Source of the DNA: Arthrobacter sp.
GTDB lineage: Bacteria; Actinomycetota; Actinomycetes; Actinomycetales; Micrococcaceae
DNA: 45,906 bases
Assembly: GCF_030540645.1 (NCBI RefSeq)
Contig: NZ_JAUNVV010000020.1
Location: 1 to 45,906, forward strand
Reading direction: 5' to 3'
Below, in pieces: positions 42,091 through 45,906 of the stretch (its first letter is position 1; every line of letters begins with the position of its first letter). The notes under the pieces are model-generated. The model was not told the DNA's origin, searched no databases, and was given only the letters and a program-made list of their open reading frames with translations. A program made the translations under genes and the position numbers.

Positions 42091-43050
42091 TCACTTCACC
42101 TGCCCGTGGCTGTTGCCGGCGGGTGCGGTGCCGGTGCTTCCGGATGCCACGTCTTCGCCGTAGATCTGGATGAAGATGTCATCCAGGCTGCGTTTGGCTG
42201 CCACAAATCCGCGCACCACCACGCCGGCCAGCACCAGTTCCTTGAGTATCTGCGCCTCGTCGATGCTCTCATCCACGGACAGCTCCGCATAGTTCGTTTC
42301 ATGCAAAGCCACCTTGTAGTGCGGCGAGGTTGGCAGGTTCCCGGAGTATTTGAGTTTGATGGTGCGCCCGCCAAATTGATTCTGCACCTCATCGATGGTT
42401 CCGTAGGCCTCGGCCCTGCCGTCCTTGAGGAGGATGATCCGGTCACACAACCGCTCCACCTCCTCCATTTGGTGGGTGACCATCATGACCGTGGCACCGG
42501 CTTCCTTGCGCTCTTCGATGATGTCCATCAGGAGCCGCCTGTTGACAGGGTCAAAGCCCTTGGTGGGTTCATCGAGAATGAGGAGTTCGGGTTCGTTCAT
42601 GATGGTCACACCCAGCTGGATCTTTTGCTGTTCCCCGCCGGAAAGCTTGTCCACGCGCACATCGGCCTTGTTCGCCAGATCCACCCTGTCCAGGTACTGC
42701 CGGGAAAATACCTGCGCGTTCTGTTTCGACAGCCCCTTGAGCCGGCCGAAGTAGGTCATGACGTCAAGCACCGACTCTTTTTTATACAGCCCCCGCTCCT
42801 CCGGCAGGTACCCAAGCCGGGAGCCGAAGTCGTCACTGAACACCTTCCCGTTGATCTCAAGGGTTCCCGAGGTGGGACGGTAGATGCCCAGCAGGGCACG
42901 GATCGTCGTCGTCTTTCCACTGCCGTTGCTGCCCAGGAACCCGAAGGTCTCACCTCGGGCAACGTCAAAGCTCAGCCCCTCAATGACCTTCTTGGAGCCA
43001 AAGTGCATGTGGAAGTCATGGATGTGGATGAGCGGCGGTGCAGCATTCAT
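42091..43050 (-). CDS. ABC transporter ATP-binding protein, NatA-like
   Basis: The 319-residue ATPase has Walker A GSNGSGKTTT (about 34-43), signature LSGGEQQK, Walker B LLILDEPTKGFD and the switch histidine in MMVTHQMEEVE. The DUF4162-type C-terminal region is typical of NatA exporters. It drives the permease encoded next (one-base gap). The ATG at 43050 has TAGTGT six bases upstream; an AAGGA lies 13 bases away, too far for a normal ribosome site. Confidence 0.92.
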   Translation of the reverse strand: MNAAPPLIHIHDFHMHFGSKKVIEGLSFDVARGETFGFLGSNGSGKTTTIRALLGIYRPTSGTLEINGKVFSDDFGSRLGYLPEERGLYKKESVLDVMTYFGRLKGLSKQNAQVFSRQYLDRVDLANKADVRVDKLSGGEQQKIQLGVTIMNEPELLILDEPTKGFDPVNRRLLMDIIEERKEAGATVMMVTHQMEEVERLCDRIILLKDGRAEAYGTIDEVQNQFGGRTIKLKYSGNLPTSPHYKVALHETNYAELSVDESIDEAQILKELVLAGVVVRGFVAAKRSLDDIFIQIYGEDVASGSTGTAPAGNSHGQVK

Positions 43051-43056
43051 ACCGCC

Positions 43057-43062
43057 ACACTA
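43057..43062 (-). promoter_or_regulatory. -10 box of the NatA-like operon (leaderless candidate)
   Basis: TAGTGT on the minus strand ends six bases before the ATG at 43050. No clear -35 is visible. Confidence 0.4.
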
Positions 43063-43100
43063 GTCCTTCGGGTTTCGATGGGTTAGTAGTCCGGAACGAG

Positions 43101-43138
43101 CAGCGGTCCCCGGCCGTGGATCTGGCCGGGGACCGCTG
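43101..43138. terminator. Hairpin between hsp20 and the NatA-like gene
   Basis: A perfect 15-bp stem (43101-43115 CAGCGGTCCCCGGCC; complement 43124-43138) has an 8-base loop. It is placed to end hsp20 transcription, about 85 bases past its stop. AATTTT follows on the plus strand only. Confidence 0.82.
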
Positions 43139-43223
43139 AATTTTCGTCGCAGTTAAGCAAGGTTCAGAGAAACCGCCTTTCTATCAGTTCCTGTTCTTAC
43201 TCCGTGGTTGCGAGTTGTAGTGA

Positions 43224-43652
43224 TCAGGCATTGATGGCTTGACGTTCCCCCTCCTTCTGCTGCGTGGTGATGGCGATCTTGCGCGGTTTGGCCTTTTCTG
43301 CCACCGGAATGCGCAGTCGCAGCACACCGGTGTCATAGCTTGCTTGGATATTCTCCGTGTCCAGGTTCTCCCCCAGGACCAACTGGCGGTTGAATACCCC
43401 GCGCGGCCGCTCGGCGGCCAACATTTCCCTGTCCCCGTCCAGACCCTCGCGTTCGGCCCTGACGGTGACCACGTTGCGTTCCACATCCAGGTTGATCGAC
43501 TCCGGGCTCACTCCAGGCAGGTCGAACTCCACCTCAAAAGTGTCACCTTGACGCCAAGCGTCCATCGGCATCGCCGCTGGACGGGCTGCAGTGCCGAGTA
43601 CCTGCTGGGCAAGACGGTCAAGTTCACGGAACGGGTCTGTACGCATCAACAT
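43224..43652 (-). CDS. hsp20: Hsp20 small heat shock protein
   Basis: The 142-residue chaperone has an alpha-crystallin domain from about 36 to 125 ([46 protein letters not shown]) and an I-x-I motif (KIAIT) near the C-terminus for oligomer assembly. It holds unfolding proteins without using ATP. AAAAGGAGTG lies seven bases before the ATG. The leader contains two small hairpins with the same GATCT loop. It is divergent from a MerR/HspR-like gene that probably controls it. Confidence 0.95.
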   Translation of the reverse strand: MLMRTDPFRELDRLAQQVLGTAARPAAMPMDAWRQGDTFEVEFDLPGVSPESINLDVERNVVTVRAEREGLDGDREMLAAERPRGVFNRQLVLGENLDTENIQASYDTGVLRLRIPVAEKAKPRKIAITTQQKEGERQAINA

Positions 43653-43674
43653 GGCAATTCACTCCTTTTCAACG

Positions 43675-43691
43675 CCACTGGATCTCAGTGG
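43675..43691 (-). promoter_or_regulatory. Hairpin in the hsp20 leader, just upstream of the ribosome site
   Basis: CCACTG and CAGTGG (6-bp arms) with loop GATCT lie in the leader 10 bases from the AAGGAG site. A second hairpin, CCAC-GATCT-GTGG (43724-43736), shares the loop. They could modulate translation with temperature, but this is speculative. Confidence 0.4.
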
Positions 43692-43752
43692 AACTTGGTG
43701 CCATTTTCACTTGTTGGTCCCCTCCACGATCTGTGGTGGAAGGTATAGATTT

Positions 43753-43781
43753 TTTATAACATAGATGAAACATTGGTGCAA
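43753..43781 (-). promoter_or_regulatory. Promoter of hsp20
   Basis: On the minus strand TTGCAC (plus 43776-43781), a 17-base spacer and TATAAA (plus 43753-43758) lie about 100 bases before the hsp20 ATG. The leader is AT-rich. Confidence 0.6.
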
Positions 43782-43803
43782 GAAGTTCTTCCGAAACTTC
43801 GTG
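43779..43803. promoter_or_regulatory. HAIR-like operator candidate for hsp20 regulation
   Basis: CAAGAAGTT (43779-43787) and AACTTCGTG (43795-43803) form an inverted repeat matching at 8 of 9 positions with a 7-base spacer. It has the geometry of the HspR-associated inverted repeat (7-N7-7) but not its sequence, and overlaps the -35 of hsp20. The divergent MerR/HspR-like protein is the likely binder. Confidence 0.5.
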
Positions 43804-43864
43804 ACGAAATTAAGATAGAACGCAGACGCAACATAGTCAAGGCAACGCAAGGAGCTGGCTACTG

Positions 43865-44170
43865 GTGGGAAATGAGAGTCCACAGGATCGCGGCGCGTAC
43901 GCCATCTCAGTTGCGGCTGAACTCCTCGGGATCGGTCAGCAAAACCTGCGGCTTTACGAACGCAGGGGCCTTGTGCAGCCGGAGCGCACCGTTGGAGGAA
44001 CCCGCCGCTACAGTGAGACGGATCTGATGGTTCTGGCGCGAATCACTGAGCTCCTGTCCGCGGGGCTCAACCTCGCGGGCATCCGGCTGGTGCTGGATCT
44101 GGAAACTGAAAACATGCAGCTGAAGGCAGCACTGGCCAGCAAGCGCCCCGTCCAAGTCCCGGAGGATTAG
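43865..44170 (+). CDS. hspR: MerR-family regulator, HspR-like
   Basis: The 101-residue protein has a MerR winged helix-turn-helix: AISVAAELLGIGQQNLRLYE (about 13-32), RRGLVQPERTVGGTRRYSET (about 33-52), then a short coiled dimerisation helix. This resembles HspR, the heat shock repressor that binds the HAIR motif. It lacks cysteines and any effector domain, which fits HspR. The start GTG at 43865 follows AAGGAG by 10 bases. It is divergent from hsp20, but no dnaK operon is nearby. Confidence 0.85.
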   Translation: MGNESPQDRGAYAISVAAELLGIGQQNLRLYERRGLVQPERTVGGTRRYSETDLMVLARITELLSAGLNLAGIRLVLDLETENMQLKAALASKRPVQVPED

Positions 44171-44241
44171 CCGCATATCTGCGGCGCCGCGTAGGCTTGA
44201 TGCGGCCTCCCCCATTTCGCCACCCCCTATCGAATGCACCC

Positions 44242-44886
44242 ATGACCTTTGACCTTCCGCTCATGCTCGACCTTCTGGGCGTCTTCTTCTTCGCTGTTTC
44301 CGGTTGCCTGCTCGCAGCCCGCAAAGGCTTCGACCTCGTGGGCTCGGTGCTGCTTGGTTCCATGGTTGGTTTGGGTGGCGGGGTGGTCAGGGACATCATT
44401 CTTGATCAGGGCCCGCCAGCCGCGTTTACCAACCAGCTGTACTTGGTGCCTCCCGTGGCTGCCGCCCTCCTGGTCTATTTCACCGTCAAGAACGTCAAGC
44501 GCAGCGGCCGCCCCCTGTTCATGTTCGACGCCGGAGGGTTGGCTCTGTTTTGTATCACCGGCACGCTGAAGGCGCTGGAGGCCGGGATGAACCCCGTTGC
44601 CTCGATCCTATTGGGCGTCACCACTGCTGTGGGCGGTGGCATCCTGCGTGACATCACAGCCAATGACGTACCGAAGGTCTTTGACCCCAAGGATCTTTAT
44701 GCCATCCCCGCCTTTGCCGGTGCCGCCCTGGCCACTGTCCTGTGGCATGTGGGATGGCTGAACCTGGCAACCGGAACCGTTGCCGCCGTCGTCGTTTTCG
44801 CGTTCCGGCTGCTCAGCCTCCGGTATGGCTGGCACGCTCCCTTAGCGGCCCGGAGTTGGGCGGCACGGCGTCCCCGCCGCAGCTAG
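44242..44886 (+). CDS. TRIC-type (UPF0126/YadS) cation channel family protein
   Basis: The 214-residue membrane protein has seven hydrophobic segments in two repeats, each with the signature glycine motif: GLGGGVVRDIILDQGPP (about 50-66) and AVGGGILRDITAND (about 133-146). Prokaryotic TRIC channels are trimeric potassium channels. The frame is open to 44197, but the ATG at 44242 starts directly before the first helix (FDLPLMLDLLGVFFF), so I choose it. Confidence 0.88.
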   Translation: MTFDLPLMLDLLGVFFFAVSGCLLAARKGFDLVGSVLLGSMVGLGGGVVRDIILDQGPPAAFTNQLYLVPPVAAALLVYFTVKNVKRSGRPLFMFDAGGLALFCITGTLKALEAGMNPVASILLGVTTAVGGGILRDITANDVPKVFDPKDLYAIPAFAGAALATVLWHVGWLNLATGTVAAVVVFAFRLLSLRYGWHAPLAARSWAARRPRRS

Positions 44887-44928
44887 AATTGTCCTTGGAG
44901 CAGTGCACGCCAATTTTCGGAGATTTGA

Positions 44929-45348
44929 ATGTCTGACATGTTCGTAGAGAAGTTCCGCGGCCTGGTGCCGTTGTACCTGGCGGAGCCGTGGCAGGAGGCT
45001 GACGGCATCACGCTGGTGGACCTTGACACGGTCTTTAAGGAATTGCAGATCAAGGTGCCGCTGGTGCTGCGTGAATTTCTGCACGCCTTGGGCAATTGTG
45101 AAGAGCTCATGGAGGCGTACTACTACTTCTGGGATCCCGAGGAGCTTGAAATTGAGGACGGCTACCTGCTGTTCCTAGAAGACGAGGACGAGGCCTACAC
45201 CTGGGGCATGCTGGTGGATCAGGCCGATGTCCCGGATCCCATCGTGTGGCGACGGAATAATGCCACTGGCGCATGGGTCAACGAAGAAGGCACGTTCAGC
45301 GAGTTTGTGTTTGACATGCTCGACTGGGTCTTCACCGACGAGGACTAG
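44929..45348 (+). CDS. SMI1/KNR4 (SUKH)-like protein
   Basis: The 139-residue protein shows the SUKH pattern: LKELQ-type region then VPLVLREFLHALGNCEEL (about 44-61), WDPEELEIEDGYLLFLEDED (about 69-88) and a later TWGMLVDQADVPDPIVW. Proteins of this superfamily are often immunity proteins in bacterial contact-dependent toxin systems. It is strongly acidic (frequent Glu and Asp). CGGAG lies six bases before the ATG. Another immunity-like gene follows, but no toxin gene is visible in the window. Confidence 0.72.
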   Translation: MSDMFVEKFRGLVPLYLAEPWQEADGITLVDLDTVFKELQIKVPLVLREFLHALGNCEELMEAYYYFWDPEELEIEDGYLLFLEDEDEAYTWGMLVDQADVPDPIVWRRNNATGAWVNEEGTFSEFVFDMLDWVFTDED

Positions 45349-45427
45349 TCCAGGGCAACCGGATGCACGGATAACTATAAGGTTGCGGCTATGGGAATAT
45401 TCCTCCGGTGGCGGTAGCGTTGCGTTT

Positions 45428-45906
45428 ATGGACGCACAGCAGCCTTTGACAACGTTGGTTCCCGATCCCGCCGAGATTGTGGGGCTCATCGAAAGGATGG
45501 TCGACGGCAGGTGGCCGCGCTCTGAATTCGACAGAAAGACGTTGTTCTTGGATCTAGGCTTCACCTCCGGGGCCAGCTGGGACGATGCCGCCACTGCGAC
45601 AGAGACGCATCACTACTCACTGGGCATCGGGGAGAAGCCGCGTGAGATTATGTCGTCTTGGACCTCCCACAACGGGCGCTTCGTGGGTATCAGTATGCAC
45701 CTCTACTCCTCCATGGACACGGACAACCCCTCCACCCGCCAAGGCTTTGAGGACTTTCACCGCCAGTTGACGGCGCTTTATGGCGAGCCGACCAACCCCT
45801 GGCATGATCCTGTAGTGCCGGCATGTGTGTGGAATGTGAACGGCCGCCGGATTGTGATCCGCTTCTTCAACCTCCAGCACAGCAGCATGATGCTCAGTGT
45901 TGAGGA
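45428..45906 (+). CDS. Unknown protein, immunity-like, 3' end cut by window
   Basis: From the ATG at 45428 the frame is open to the end of the window (159 codons). I do not recognise it with confidence; the composition and strand pattern, with FLDLGFTSGASWDDA, YGEPTNPWHDP and CVWNVNGRRIVIRFF, recall DUF6301-type immunity proteins of actinobacteria. It is soluble, with no signal peptide. No Shine-Dalgarno site precedes the ATG; TAGCGT lies seven bases upstream. The next gene may reveal a toxin. Confidence 0.55.
   Translation, partial: MDAQQPLTTLVPDPAEIVGLIERMVDGRWPRSEFDRKTLFLDLGFTSGASWDDAATATETHHYSLGIGEKPREIMSSWTSHNGRFVGISMHLYSSMDTDNPSTRQGFEDFHRQLTALYGEPTNPWHDPVVPACVWNVNGRRIVIRFFNLQHSSMMLSVE

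Noticed and set aside
42067..43086. 339-codon plus-strand frame opposite the NatA-like gene
   Set aside because: It lies antisense to an ATPase with intact Walker motifs.
45394..45403. GGAATATTCC palindrome before the last gene
   Set aside because: It is only 10 bp and no promoter fits around it; chance occurrence is plausible.

Overview
The window looks like chromosomal DNA of a high-GC actinobacterium close to Arthrobacter (Micrococcaceae). The clues are high GC with strong third-position GC bias (long antisense open frames shadow most genes), FprA-type ferredoxin reductases, an APS-reductase sulfate pathway, an NrtR-type Nudix regulator, GTG and TTG starts, and many apparently leaderless promoters with a -10 hexamer 6 or 7 nt before the start codon. 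I see no rRNA, tRNA, CRISPR array, insertion sequence or prophage. No gene-free stretch exceeds 300 bases.

Layout. 1-4.5 kb: histidine phosphatase, HtpX-type protease, MFS exporter, an unrecognised protein overlapping an ankyrin-repeat protein. 4.5-6.5 kb: a Fur-family regulator and catalase operon with a palindrome over the promoter. 6.6-12.8 kb: DUF2461 protein, MpaB-family protein, a first FprA reductase, RarD-like permease, tandem universal stress protein and an unknown membrane protein. 13-17.5 kb: 4-aminobutyraldehyde dehydrogenase and GABA transaminase (patD-gabT), divergent from a PucR-family regulator. 17.5-33.7 kb: a sulfur assimilation region holding a second FprA, CysG, a sulfonate-type ABC transporter, CysN, CysD, CysH, a ferredoxin-dependent sulfite reductase and a sirohydrochlorin chelatase. 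It is interrupted at 23.4-27.7 kb by a RelA/SpoT-domain protein, an NAD salvage operon (NrtR, NadR, broken PnuC) and a urea transporter. 33.8-39.4 kb: heterodimeric pyruvate dehydrogenase-type E1 alpha, E1 beta and E2, a CBS protein with a zinc ribbon, and a DHA2-type exporter. 39.5-43 kb: type II NADH dehydrogenase and an ABC exporter. 43.2-45.9 kb: Hsp20 divergent from a MerR/HspR-like regulator, a TRIC-type channel, a SUKH-like protein and a 3'-cut unknown gene.

The sulfur genes form a near-complete route. CysDN makes APS, the iron-sulfur CysH reduces APS directly (so CysC is not needed), and Sir reduces sulfite. CysG and the CbiX-like chelatase can supply siroheme, and FprA2, downstream of cysG, could supply reduced ferredoxin. 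The mature part of the sulfonate-binding protein has no Cys or Met, as expected of a protein made during sulfur starvation.

Most of the window is ordinary metabolism. The best leads are the NrtR operon with a 23-bp palindrome and a decayed pnuC, the concentrated leaderless promoter architecture, a RelA/SpoT protein with an unexplained C-terminal domain, the CBS-zinc ribbon fusion, and the immunity-protein-like pair at the right edge. I did not find a clearly new multi-gene system.
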